From contig CAIPNN010000258.1 of assembly GCA_903866425.1 (NCBI GenBank), positions 1 to 9,824 on the forward strand: DNA of 9,824 nt, in the 5' to 3' direction. The translations under genes and the position numbers were made by a program. Origin of the DNA: an uncultured Actinomycetes bacterium. Lineage in GTDB: Bacteria > Actinomycetota > Thermoleophilia > Miltoncostaeales > Miltoncostaeaceae. Under the pieces are notes generated by a model. It saw nothing but the letters and a program-made list of their open reading frames with translations, was not told the origin of the DNA and ran no database searches. Position 1 is the first letter of the stretch; every line of letters begins with the position of its first letter. Shown here piece after piece: positions 1 through 6,591 of the stretch.

Positions 1-413
1 CCGGTGGCGCGCGGGTCGAGCGTGGATGCACCCGAGGCGGCGTCGCGGATGGCCTGGGTAAGGCGCTCGGCGTCGGCCTGCTTCAGCAGGTAGCCCGATG
101 CGCCGGCCATCACGGCACCCACGATGGCCTCTTCGTCGGAGTACGACGTGAGCATGACCACCCGGATGTCGTCGTTCTCCTGCTTGATCTTGCGACAGGC
201 ATCAACGCCCGAGCCGTCAGGCAGGCGGATGTCCATGAGCACCACATCCGGCGTGAGCTGGATGGCCATCTGCACGGCCTCATTCACCGACCCGGCCTCG
301 CCCACCACGCGGAACCCACCGGTGTGTGAGAGCAGCGACCGCAGGCCGAGGCGCACCACATGGTGGTCGTCGACGATCAGGACCCTGATGGGATCTGGCG
401 CAGTCGGGCTCAT
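1..413 (-). CDS. NarL/FixJ-type response regulator, partial (receiver domain)
   Basis: This is the cognate response regulator of the adjacent kinase; the window holds its first 137 codons and the rest lies beyond position 1. The visible part is a complete CheY-like receiver: acidic pocket D15-D16 in the IVDDHH motif, phospho-acceptor D61 in the VVLMD motif, the switch T89/S90 in VMLTS, and the invariant lysine K111 in YLLKQAD. The kinase is of the HisKA_3 class, so the missing C-terminus is expected to be a LuxR/NarL helix-turn-helix; this is inference from family pairing. The ATG at 413 follows the kinase stop codon directly (TAGATG), with a GAGGTGA Shine-Dalgarno about 8 nt upstream inside the kinase gene, so translation is probably coupled. 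Identity as a receiver is secure; target genes cannot be told. Confidence 0.93.
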   Translation of the reverse strand, partial: MSPTAPDPIRVLIVDDHHVVRLGLRSLLSHTGGFRVVGEAGSVNEAVQMAIQLTPDVVLMDIRLPDGSGVDACRKIKQENDDIRVVMLTSYSDEEAIVGAVMAGASGYLLKQADAERLTQAIRDAASGASTLDPRAT

Positions 414-1880
414 CTAGGTCATCACCTCGGTCGGTGATCCCTGCCGGGTGGCAGGCATCTCGGTTGATTCCACGTCGTCGAGCGGAACCGCCAGCACCAC
501 ACGGGTGCCGCCGGATTCTCCCGCTTCGATGACGATACGGCCGCCAAGCCAGCGCGCCCGCTCGTGCATGTTCTTCAGTCCATTGCCATGGCCGGGAGCC
601 GCTGGCCCCGCGATCTCATCACGAATGCCCCCTCCCGTGTCCGACACAACCAAATCAACCTCGTCGGGACTGAAGGTCAGGCGCACGTCAACGGCGCACG
701 GGCCCGCGTGGCGAGACACGTTTGCAAGCGATTCACGCAGGATGTGCGCGAGGTGCTGGCCGGCATCATCGGGCAGCGGGCCGCATGATTCCTGCCCCGT
801 CACGCGGAACGACACCTCGAGGTGGGAGTCGTCGCGGAAGTCGCGCACGATGCGGTCGAGGTCGGATGCGATGCCCGACGGGCCCCCGTCGGGTGCCTGC
901 AGCCCGCGGATGTATCCACGCAGGCCATCGATGGTCGCGTTGAGGCTGCCCACAACGTGGCGTATCTCATCGCGCGTGTCGCCGTCGTCGGTATTGAGGG
1001 CAATGGCCTCGAGGTGCAGACCCGACGCGTAGATCGACTGGATGGTGCCGTCGTGCAGGTCGCGGCCGAACCGCGCCCGCTCCTCGGCAACCAGACGGGC
1101 GCGGTCGAGGGCCATCACCTGCTGCTCGGCTTCCACCTCGAAGATGTCGAGCAACTTGATGACGGCGAGCAGCAGTGCAAGTGCCACGAGCCCACGCACC
1201 ACGGCCAGCGGGAACCCGGTGGCGTCAAACCAGCCGCTCTCATTGCCCACCCCGGCAGGGGCCCAGGGCGCAGCTTCCACCACGATCCCCCCCACCACGG
1301 CGTACACCAGCAGCGCCGCAGCGGCCAGCGCGGCGAACGGACGGATACCCACCATGCCCGCCCTGGTCAGGGCGTCGCGCTGCAGCCACATGCCATACGC
1401 AGAGAGCAGTGCGCCGGGTACCAGGAAGAGGTACCGCGAGAACTGCGCGGTCGTGGCCTCCCACTGGATGACATCCCAACCCTGATTGCCCGCTGCAGCG
1501 GTGGCGCCCACCAGAATGCCCACCCACACCACCATCGAGATGATGCTGAGGAGTGCCAGATGCCGGCGGGTCCACGGCACCAGACGCAGGCCGAACTGCA
1601 GCAGACATGCCATGGCCACCATCTGGAGAACGGCGCGCAGCACCACCAGCGCCTGAATGACCTCGGGGGCCAGATAGGTGGACTGGATGGGGATGAACAC
1701 GAATCCCCAGATCACCAGCGCCTCGAAGAATGCGTACGAGGCAAGCCAGATGAGCGATGAGGTCAGCGCGAGTCGGGTCGCGCGCCGGCGCTGAAGCCAG
1801 GCGGCGAACCCGAGCGCGAACAGCACGAGGCCGTGCGCAAAGACGATGACCGTCTCGTTTTGCTGGAAAAAGGTCTCCAC
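414..1880 (-). CDS. Membrane sensor histidine kinase, NarL/DegS (HisKA_3) type
   Basis: A 488-residue sensor kinase that should autophosphorylate and pass phosphate to the regulator encoded next to it. Residues 1-245 hold about seven hydrophobic segments (roughly 10-28, 38-62, 75-98, 106-128, 148-166, 180-202, 224-244) with only short loops, so the signal is probably sensed in or at the membrane; I do not recognise the sensor as a named family. A short linker (246-268) leads to a HisKA_3 dimerisation domain with phospho-acceptor H276 in GRDLHDGTIQ. The HATPase_c domain follows: N box ESLANVSRH (383-391), G1 box SDTGGG (413-418), G2 GHGNGLKNM (430-438). It starts with GTG at 1880, 23 nt after the stop of the 84-residue protein gene. 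There is no clear Shine-Dalgarno, and a perfect 7-bp inverted repeat covers the start codon. Function is clear; the stimulus is unknown. Confidence 0.93.
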   Translation of the reverse strand: METFFQQNETVIVFAHGLVLFALGFAAWLQRRRATRLALTSSLIWLASYAFFEALVIWGFVFIPIQSTYLAPEVIQALVVLRAVLQMVAMACLLQFGLRLVPWTRRHLALLSIISMVVWVGILVGATAAAGNQGWDVIQWEATTAQFSRYLFLVPGALLSAYGMWLQRDALTRAGMVGIRPFAALAAAALLVYAVVGGIVVEAAPWAPAGVGNESGWFDATGFPLAVVRGLVALALLLAVIKLLDIFEVEAEQQVMALDRARLVAEERARFGRDLHDGTIQSIYASGLHLEAIALNTDDGDTRDEIRHVVGSLNATIDGLRGYIRGLQAPDGGPSGIASDLDRIVRDFRDDSHLEVSFRVTGQESCGPLPDDAGQHLAHILRESLANVSRHAGPCAVDVRLTFSPDEVDLVVSDTGGGIRDEIAGPAAPGHGNGLKNMHERARWLGGRIVIEAGESGGTRVVLAVPLDDVESTEMPATRQGSPTEVMT

Positions 1881-1891
1881 GGGAGGAGACC
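1872..1891 (-). promoter_or_regulatory. Hairpin over the kinase GTG start codon
   Basis: In the mRNA, GGUCUCC (1891-1885) and GGAGACC (1878-1872) are perfect reverse complements around a 6-nt loop. The GTG start (1880-1878) sits at the junction of loop and 3' arm, and no AGGAG-like site is visible upstream. The structure could limit kinase translation unless ribosomes arrive from the upstream gene, whose stop codon is 13 nt before the hairpin. A regulatory role is inference. Confidence 0.4.
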
Positions 1892-1903
1892 GATGGTACT
1901 GCC

Positions 1904-2158
1904 TTACGAGTCGGCGAGCTCCGCGAGCTGCGCACGCAGCACGTTGAGCGACTCCTCCTGCGCGGCGTGCACGATCTCGGGCTCCTCCACCAGTGCACAG
2001 CGCTGCACCGGTGCAAGGCGGTTCGTCACATACGGGTCGTTGATGGCGTCCTCAAGCGAACGGCCCGTGCCGAGCTGCTCCACCACGTACTGCACCAGGC
2101 GCTTGTGCTCCGCGTTGTGGTCACCCAGCAGGGACGAGATCTGATCCTGAATGCTCAT
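1904..2158 (-). CDS. Small protein of unknown function between htpX and the kinase (84 aa)
   Basis: I do not recognise a family. The protein is 84 residues, soluble, without signal peptide or membrane segment, and looks mostly helical: an N-terminal helix (about 2-30), the segment SLEDAINDPYVTNRLAPVQR (34-53), a PEIVHAAQEES segment (60-70) and a C-terminal helix ending in AQLAELADS. One cysteine (C54) is present. The gene is almost certainly real: its ATG overlaps the htpX stop in an ATGA, and a perfect AGGAGG lies 7 nt upstream (2171-2166) inside htpX. Its place between a membrane protease and a membrane kinase suggests an adaptor, substrate-delivery or regulatory role for one of them, but nothing in the sequence proves it. 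Confidence 0.85.
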   Translation of the reverse strand: MSIQDQISSLLGDHNAEHKRLVQYVVEQLGTGRSLEDAINDPYVTNRLAPVQRCALVEEPEIVHAAQEESLNVLRAQLAELADS

Positions 2159-3057
2159 ACGGTTGCCTCCTGGGCCTGGACGGCGATGACCGGGGCGAGC
2201 GCGCGCAGGCGACGAATTCGCTCCTCCATCGGCGGATGGGTCGAGAACAGCTTCGAGACGCCGCGACCGTGGAGTGCCGCGAGCGGGTTGACGATATACA
2301 TCGGCGCCGCCGCGGGGTTGACCTGCATCGGAATCTGCTCGGCACCGCGCTGAAGGTTCTCGAGCGCATCGGCCAGTGGTTCGGGGTCGCCCAGCAGTTC
2401 GGCCCCCGTGAGATCGGCCTGGTACTCGCGCTGGCGCGAGATGGCCAACTGGATGATGGTGGCGGCGATGGGCGCGATGATCATGGCGGCCAGTGTGCCG
2501 ATGAGCCCGAGGCCCCCCTCCTCGTCACTCCCACCGAAGAACAATGAGAACTGCAGCCAGTTGGCCACGGCGGAGATGGCACCGGCAGCCATCGCGGCCA
2601 CGCTGGCGATGAGGATGTCGCGGTTCTTGATGTGCGCCATCTCGTGCGCCAGCACCCCTTCCAGTTCGCGCATGGTGAGCTGGTTCTGAATGCCCTGCGT
2701 CACGGCGATGGCCGAGTGCTTGGGGTTGCGACCGCAGGCGAACGCGTTGGCCTGCTGGTCGGGCGTGACGTACACGCCGGGCTTGGGCAGACCGGCGCGC
2801 TGGGCGAGACGCTCAATCATCTGATGCAGCTCAGGCGCGTACTGCTCGTCAACCGCCACGGCATGCGACATCTTCAGGGCGATCTTCCCACTGCCCCAGT
2901 ACATGGCGAAGTTGAAGACGACGGCGACGACGACCATCAGGATGATCCCGACGGAACCGCCGATGAGTCCACCCAGCAGAATGAGGACGGCAGTGAGGGC
3001 CGCCATGAGCAGGCCGGTCTTCGCGTAATTCCAGGCGGTGGTCGCGCCGGTGTTCAT
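2155..3057 (-). CDS. htpX: HtpX-family membrane zinc metalloprotease (M48B)
   Basis: A 300-residue M48-family endopeptidase that cleaves misfolded or damaged membrane proteins at the cytoplasmic face, complementing FtsH. Two N-terminal membrane segments (about 14-30 and 33-52) are followed by the protease domain. The zinc site is HEMAH (H138, E139, H142), and E211 in REYQAD matches the third zinc ligand of E. coli HtpX. Two more hydrophobic segments (about 150-170, 182-205) lie between these, as is usual. Conserved family signatures NAFACGR (104-110) and FSTHPP (271-276) are present, and the length matches the family (about 285-300). The ATG at 3057 has GGGGAG a few bases upstream and a TATACT -10 element, so this is the first gene of the operon with the 84-aa protein, kinase and regulator. 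Confidence 0.96.
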   Translation of the reverse strand: MNTGATTAWNYAKTGLLMAALTAVLILLGGLIGGSVGIILMVVVAVVFNFAMYWGSGKIALKMSHAVAVDEQYAPELHQMIERLAQRAGLPKPGVYVTPDQQANAFACGRNPKHSAIAVTQGIQNQLTMRELEGVLAHEMAHIKNRDILIASVAAMAAGAISAVANWLQFSLFFGGSDEEGGLGLIGTLAAMIIAPIAATIIQLAISRQREYQADLTGAELLGDPEPLADALENLQRGAEQIPMQVNPAAAPMYIVNPLAALHGRGVSKLFSTHPPMEERIRRLRALAPVIAVQAQEATV

Positions 3058-3085
3058 TCAGTCTCCCCGGGGATCGATTGGTGCA

Positions 3086-3091
3086 AGTATA
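3086..3091 (-). promoter_or_regulatory. Candidate -10 element of the htpX operon
   Basis: The minus strand reads TATACT, one mismatch from TATAAT and fitting the actinobacterial TANNNT pattern. It lies 28 nt before the htpX ATG, giving a short leader that contains the GGGGAG ribosome binding site. No convincing -35 is seen. The opposite strand of the same bases reads TATAAG toward the lipoprotein gene, so this may be a shared divergent promoter core. Confidence 0.45.
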
Positions 3092-3100
3092 AGAACGCCC

Positions 3101-3712
3101 ATGGAGACCACCCGGCGATCGTCCGTTATGCGTTGGTTTAGTTTTTCCGCCCTTCTGGCGGCGTGCGCGCTCGCGTTTTCCGGCTGCACCCTGGGTGGCG
3201 AACAGGCCGAACAGACGCGCGAGGCAGAGCCCGCGCAGGTTGTGGCGGTGCTGCCAAGCAGGCCAGGCCTGACACCCGCAGGCCCCGTGAAGCGCCTCGA
3301 CGCGGCGGGGTTCACCACGGCCATTCTCGGGCGCTCGGATGCTGAACTCACCAGCGCGCTGGAGGATGGCGGGCTCCGGCGTGGGGCATCCCGCACCTGG
3401 ACTGGCGCGAAGGGCGCAACGCTCACGGCGGTGGTGGGCCTCTGGGCCGACGGCGACCCGGCGCAGGCCATCGGCGGCGATGCGGCAGCGGCCGTCGTGC
3501 CGGGTGGCACCGTCTGGATGCCCACCGAATTCCGGGGCTCGAACGGACGGCGATCGCCAGACGCGCGCGTCCTCAATGTGGTCATCGGGCAGGTGTCGCT
3601 GTACCTGCGGGCAACCGGGCCGGTGGATGACGCGGCGGTGCTTCGCCAGATGTACCTCATGTACCAGACAGCGGCCGGCAGGGATCGCCAGGGCACGGGC
3701 GCCAATGGGTAG
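3101..3712 (+). CDS. Putative small lipoprotein of unknown function
   Basis: An exported protein of about 203 residues (194 if the second ATG at 3128 is used). From M at 3128 the sequence is a classical lipoprotein signal: MRW, a hydrophobic stretch, and the lipobox AFSGC, with lipidated cysteine at residue 20 of that version. F at -3 of the lipobox is tolerated but not ideal. The mature part starts TLGGEQAEQ and has alternating strand and helix character with no motif I recognise. Neither ATG has a good Shine-Dalgarno. I chose 3101 because TATAAG ends 7 nt before it, which would suit a leaderless mRNA; 3128 gives the cleaner signal peptide. The last 8 bp overlap hflX, suggesting co-expression. 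Family and function unknown. Confidence 0.75.
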   Translation: METTRRSSVMRWFSFSALLAACALAFSGCTLGGEQAEQTREAEPAQVVAVLPSRPGLTPAGPVKRLDAAGFTTAILGRSDAELTSALEDGGLRRGASRTWTGAKGATLTAVVGLWADGDPAQAIGGDAAAAVVPGGTVWMPTEFRGSNGRRSPDARVLNVVIGQVSLYLRATGPVDDAAVLRQMYLMYQTAAGRDRQGTGANG

Positions 3713-5060
3713 GGACCCGGCACCCATCGGCATCGAGACCCAGCGCACCTACCGAGGTCGCGCCTGGCGTGAGGAAGACCCGGAGGCTCACCGCGGCCTG
3801 CACGAGGTGCACAAGGAGGAGCGCGCCGCGCTCATCGCATCGCTCAACTGCTCCCCGGTTGAGGAGACCGACCGCCTCACCGAGATGGGCGAGCTGCTGC
3901 GTACCGCCGGTGCCACCGTGGTGCACCGGGTGGTGCAGCACCGCGACCGACCCGACCCCCGGCTGTACCTGGGAAAGGGCCGCCTTGAGGAACTGGCCGA
4001 GTGGGTCAAGGAGAACAAGCCCGACGTGGTGGCCTGCGAGGGCGACCTGGCAGCGGGCCAGCAGCGCCACCTTGAAGACAAGCTGAAGGTGCGCGTGGTC
4101 GACCGCACCGGGGTCATCCTCGACATCTTCGCCCTGCACGCCAAATCGGCCGAGGGCAAGCTGCAGGTTGAGCTGGCGCAGATGGAGTACTCGTACTCGC
4201 GCCAGGAAGGCCTGTGGCAGCACCTCGAGCGCCTCGGCGGTGGCGTGGGTACCCGTGGCCCGGGTGAGAGCCAGCTTGAGAGCGACCGCCGCATGATCCG
4301 CGAGCGCATGGGTGTGCTGCGCAAGCGGCTGCGCGAGGTGTCGAAGAACCGCGACACCATGCGCGAGGAGCGCCTGGCGTCCCCCACCACCCGCATTGCG
4401 CTGGCCGGGTACACCAACGCCGGGAAGTCGAGCCTCATGAACGCCCTCACCGGTGCCGAGGTCAACGTGAACAACGCGTTGTTCGAGACGCTCGACGCCA
4501 CCACGCGCTCGTTCTCGCAGGACGGCATGAAGGTGCTGGTGTCCGACACCGTCGGGTTCATCCGCCACCTGCCCCACCAGCTGGTGGAGTCGTTCAAGTC
4601 GACGCTCGATGAGGTGCGCGATGCCCACCTCATCCTGCACGTGGCCGACGCCTCAGAAGACGATGAAGGGCGCGAGGCGCGCGCCGCGGCAGTGGAGGAA
4701 GTGCTCGATGAGATCGGCGCCGGCGAGGTGCCGCGGCTGTCGGTGATGAACAAGTGCGACCTGCTCGATGTTGAGGACCTCGCGGCGCTCAGGCGCCAGT
4801 ACCCGGGCTCCGTGTTCACGTCAGCAATCACCGGGGCGGGCCTCGACGATCTGCGCGAGCGCCTGCTGCACACCGCCCGCGCACGCTGGGACCGGGTGGA
4901 ACTCGAGGTGCCCTATGCACGCGGCGATGTCATCTCCGCCGTCTACGCGCACGGCCGTGACGTGACGCAGGACGCCGGGCCCGAGGGCACCATCATCCGC
5001 GCGCTCATGCCGCCGGCCGATGCCGCCCGCGTGCGTGCCCTGCTGGGAGCGCCCCGCTAG
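3705..5060 (+). CDS. hflX: Ribosome-associated GTPase HflX
   Basis: A 451-residue GTPase that binds the 50S subunit and splits or rescues stalled ribosomes, mainly under stress. The N-terminal HflX domain shows LYLGKGRLEEL (88-98), VVDRTGVILDIF (131-142), GKLQVELAQMEY (151-162) and GGGVGTRGPGESQLE (178-192). The G domain has Walker A GYTNAGKSS (235-243), LDATTR (263-268), G3 DTVGF (281-285), G4 NKCD (349-352) and G5 TSA (372-374), so nucleotide binding should be intact. Length is typical (E. coli 426). The ATG at 3705 is chosen because it starts just before the alignable domain; the reading frame is open further upstream (to 3339), but that part is antiparallel to nothing conserved and lies in another frame of the lipoprotein gene. 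An AGGG sits about 11 nt before the start. Confidence 0.96.
   Translation: MGRDPAPIGIETQRTYRGRAWREEDPEAHRGLHEVHKEERAALIASLNCSPVEETDRLTEMGELLRTAGATVVHRVVQHRDRPDPRLYLGKGRLEELAEWVKENKPDVVACEGDLAAGQQRHLEDKLKVRVVDRTGVILDIFALHAKSAEGKLQVELAQMEYSYSRQEGLWQHLERLGGGVGTRGPGESQLESDRRMIRERMGVLRKRLREVSKNRDTMREERLASPTTRIALAGYTNAGKSSLMNALTGAEVNVNNALFETLDATTRSFSQDGMKVLVSDTVGFIRHLPHQLVESFKSTLDEVRDAHLILHVADASEDDEGREARAAAVEEVLDEIGAGEVPRLSVMNKCDLLDVEDLAALRRQYPGSVFTSAITGAGLDDLRERLLHTARARWDRVELEVPYARGDVISAVYAHGRDVTQDAGPEGTIIRALMPPADAARVRALLGAPR
5057..5060. other. Interlocked convergent stop codons (CTAG)
   Basis: hflX ends with TAG at 5058-5060 and the L,D-transpeptidase ends with TAG on the other strand at 5059-5057; both are read from one CTAG palindrome. 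No strong intrinsic terminator is seen in the flanking bases, so transcripts probably overlap at their 3' ends. Confidence 0.9.
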
Positions 5061-6070
5061 CTGCGGATGAACACCGGCGTGCCGATCTGCACGCGCGGGT
5101 ACAGGTTCTCCACATCGTGGATGTACATGCGGATGCAGCCGTGCGAGGCCGCCGAACCGATGGATGACGAGTTGGGTGTGCCATGCATGCCGATAGCCGG
5201 TGCCGAGGTGCCGATCCACCGCGTGCCAAGTGGGTTATTGCCCCCGGGCGGCACAGGCTCGAGGCCCGCAGCCCACGGGGAGTCCGGCGGAAACCACGTG
5301 GGGTTCATCTGCTTGTCGATCACCTGGAAGTTGCCGACAGGTGTGGGGTATGCGGACTGGCCCACAGCCACGGGGTAGGTCTTGATGCGCTTCATCACGT
5401 CACCGCCCGGCTTCGTCACGCCCTTGTAGAGCCGCAACTTGAACGTGCTCTTGTCGATCACCACCACTGCACCGACCGAGGTGGCTGACGGTGCCACGCG
5501 CTTCGTCACCAGCGCGTACGGCGTCGATGGCCGGGCCGTGACAAACGCGGGAGCCAGGACGTCGACCGACTTCTTCACGTCGACCTTCAGGCCCAGTTTG
5601 GGCTTGCGCACGATGGGCTGCAGCCCGCGCAGAATGACCGTGGCGTCCTTGCCATCAACCTCGTACTGCGTGCCGCGCCAGGTGAGGACGTCACGCAACT
5701 TGGTGCGGTTGATGCTCTCGGAAAGCGGTACGTCGGCCGTGGTGCCCGGGACGGGCGCTTGCTGGAAGGCCAGAACAATGGCGGCATCGACGTTGGCCTT
5801 GTAGCCCACGGCGTCCGGATCGATGGTGAAGGTGCGCCCGTCGAACGTCACCGGCATCGGTGCGCGGCGCGGGGTGATCAACTGGTCAAACAGGCGCTGG
5901 CGCGCGTCGAGTGCGGCGAGCCCCGAGACATCGACGCCGGCGATGGACACGCCGGGGAGAATGGTGCCCTCAGGCAGTGCCGGGGTCTGGGCGAATGCCA
6001 TGGCGGGGGCCGTGACGAAAAGGGCGCCGCCGATTGCGGCGCGTACGAGGATGCGGTTCATCCGCGGCAT
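5057..6070 (-). CDS. Secreted L,D-transpeptidase (YkuD family) with N-terminal peptidoglycan-binding-like region
   Basis: A 337-residue cell-wall enzyme expected to form 3-3 peptidoglycan cross-links or attach proteins to peptidoglycan. A signal peptide covers residues 1-27 (positive MPRMNRILVR, hydrophobic core, AFA before Q28). Residues about 36-165 resemble the VanW/PG_binding_4 type repeat (GVSIAGVDVSGL at 40-51), and residues 200-336 form the YkuD domain. The active site is complete: MHGTPN (295-300) and SHGCIRM (309-315), with catalytic C312, H310 and R314. The start could be M1 at 6070 or M4 at 6061; neither has a strong ribosome binding site. The gene is convergent with hflX, sharing four bases, and divergent from the GHKL ATPase gene. 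Family assignment is secure; the exact cross-linking activity is inferred. Confidence 0.94.
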   Translation of the reverse strand: MPRMNRILVRAAIGGALFVTAPAMAFAQTPALPEGTILPGVSIAGVDVSGLAALDARQRLFDQLITPRRAPMPVTFDGRTFTIDPDAVGYKANVDAAIVLAFQQAPVPGTTADVPLSESINRTKLRDVLTWRGTQYEVDGKDATVILRGLQPIVRKPKLGLKVDVKKSVDVLAPAFVTARPSTPYALVTKRVAPSATSVGAVVVIDKSTFKLRLYKGVTKPGGDVMKRIKTYPVAVGQSAYPTPVGNFQVIDKQMNPTWFPPDSPWAAGLEPVPPGGNNPLGTRWIGTSAPAIGMHGTPNSSSIGSAASHGCIRMYIHDVENLYPRVQIGTPVFIRS

Positions 6071-6148
6071 GGTAGCCGGGCACCCGGGCGGCCCCGGCGC
6101 ACGCGGGTCCGGCGTCCGGGGGCGCCGTTACATCGGACCGTAGGCAGG

Positions 6149-6169
6149 ACGTCGCCGGGCAGGCGACGT
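6149..6169. promoter_or_regulatory. Perfect inverted repeat upstream of the GHKL ATPase gene
   Basis: ACGTCGCC (6149-6156) and GGCGACGT (6162-6169) are exact 8-bp reverse complements separated by GGGCA. The repeat lies in the 113-bp divergent gap, ending where a TATTGT -10-like element begins (6169-6174). Its position suits an operator for a dimeric regulator, or a hairpin if transcribed from further upstream. The binding protein is unknown. Confidence 0.45.
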
Positions 6170-6174
6170 ATTGT
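6169..6174 (+). promoter_or_regulatory. Candidate -10 element for the GHKL ATPase gene
   Basis: TATTGT fits TANNNT and ends 9 nt before the GTG start at 6184, which would give a leaderless or nearly leaderless transcript; no Shine-Dalgarno is seen at a normal distance. There is no clear -35 hexamer, and the inverted repeat occupies the spacer. Confidence 0.35.
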
Positions 6175-6183
6175 GCAGTCAGC

Positions 6184-6588
6184 GTGAACGTCGATGCCCA
6201 CCACATCGAGGCCACCATCGGAGCCGACCCGGGCGAAATCGCCCCGGTTCGCGCAGCGGTGCATGACCTCGCGGAGCGAGCGGGATTTGCCGACAGGGCC
6301 GATGATCTGGCGCTGGCCGTCAACGAGTTGATCGCCAACGCCCAGGAGCACGGCGCCGCCCCCATTCGCTTGGTGGCCGACGCCGACGCCGGCGTGCACA
6401 TCGAGGTGACCGACTCAGGTGGCGGATTCGACTGGGGCGAGGCGGTGCAGGAACACCCCCCGCGCCCGTACGCCCGCCGGGGCCGTGGCCTGTGGATCGT
6501 GCGCCAGCTGGTCGACCGCGTGACGGTGGAGCGCAATGACGATCACTCCACCCGCGTGCGTATCGACCTGAACCAGCAGGCCGCCTAA
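6184..6588 (+). CDS. RsbW-like GHKL ATPase / anti-sigma-type serine kinase
   Basis: A 134-residue single-domain ATPase of the HATPase_c_2 class, the family of RsbW and SpoIIAB anti-sigma kinases and of stand-alone actinobacterial GHKL proteins. The fold's motifs are in order: N box AVNELIANAQEHG (45-57, with E48 and N52), G1 box TDSGGG (76-81), and G2 box RGRGLWIVRQLVD (99-111). There is no HisKA domain, receiver or membrane segment, so it should bind a partner such as a sigma factor or STAS antagonist. No sigma factor or STAS protein is encoded in the window, so it is an orphan here. It starts with GTG at 6184; the nearby ATG at 6194 is out of frame. Family is clear, but whether it is an active kinase or a sequestering protein is not. 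Confidence 0.88.
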   Translation: MNVDAHHIEATIGADPGEIAPVRAAVHDLAERAGFADRADDLALAVNELIANAQEHGAAPIRLVADADAGVHIEVTDSGGGFDWGEAVQEHPPRPYARRGRGLWIVRQLVDRVTVERNDDHSTRVRIDLNQQAA

Positions 6589-6591
6589 CTC

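Noticed and set aside
822..1760. Long open frame on the plus strand opposite the kinase gene (also 448-1032)
   Set aside because: It is antisense to a gene with clear kinase motifs, its product is rich in His/Arg/Gln without any motif, and such frames are expected opposite GC-rich genes.
3339..3704. N-terminal extension of HflX by 122 codons
   Set aside because: The extension is an Arg/Ser/Pro-rich out-of-frame reading of the lipoprotein gene; HflX homology starts after 3705 and the 451-residue length then fits the family.
3657..4873. Open frames on the minus strand opposite hflX
   Set aside because: hflX motifs are complete on the plus strand; the antisense products are compositional shadows.
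6184..6588. GHKL ATPase as part of the two-component system at the left end
   Set aside because: It lacks a phospho-accepting histidine domain, and it lies more than 4 kb away on the other strand.
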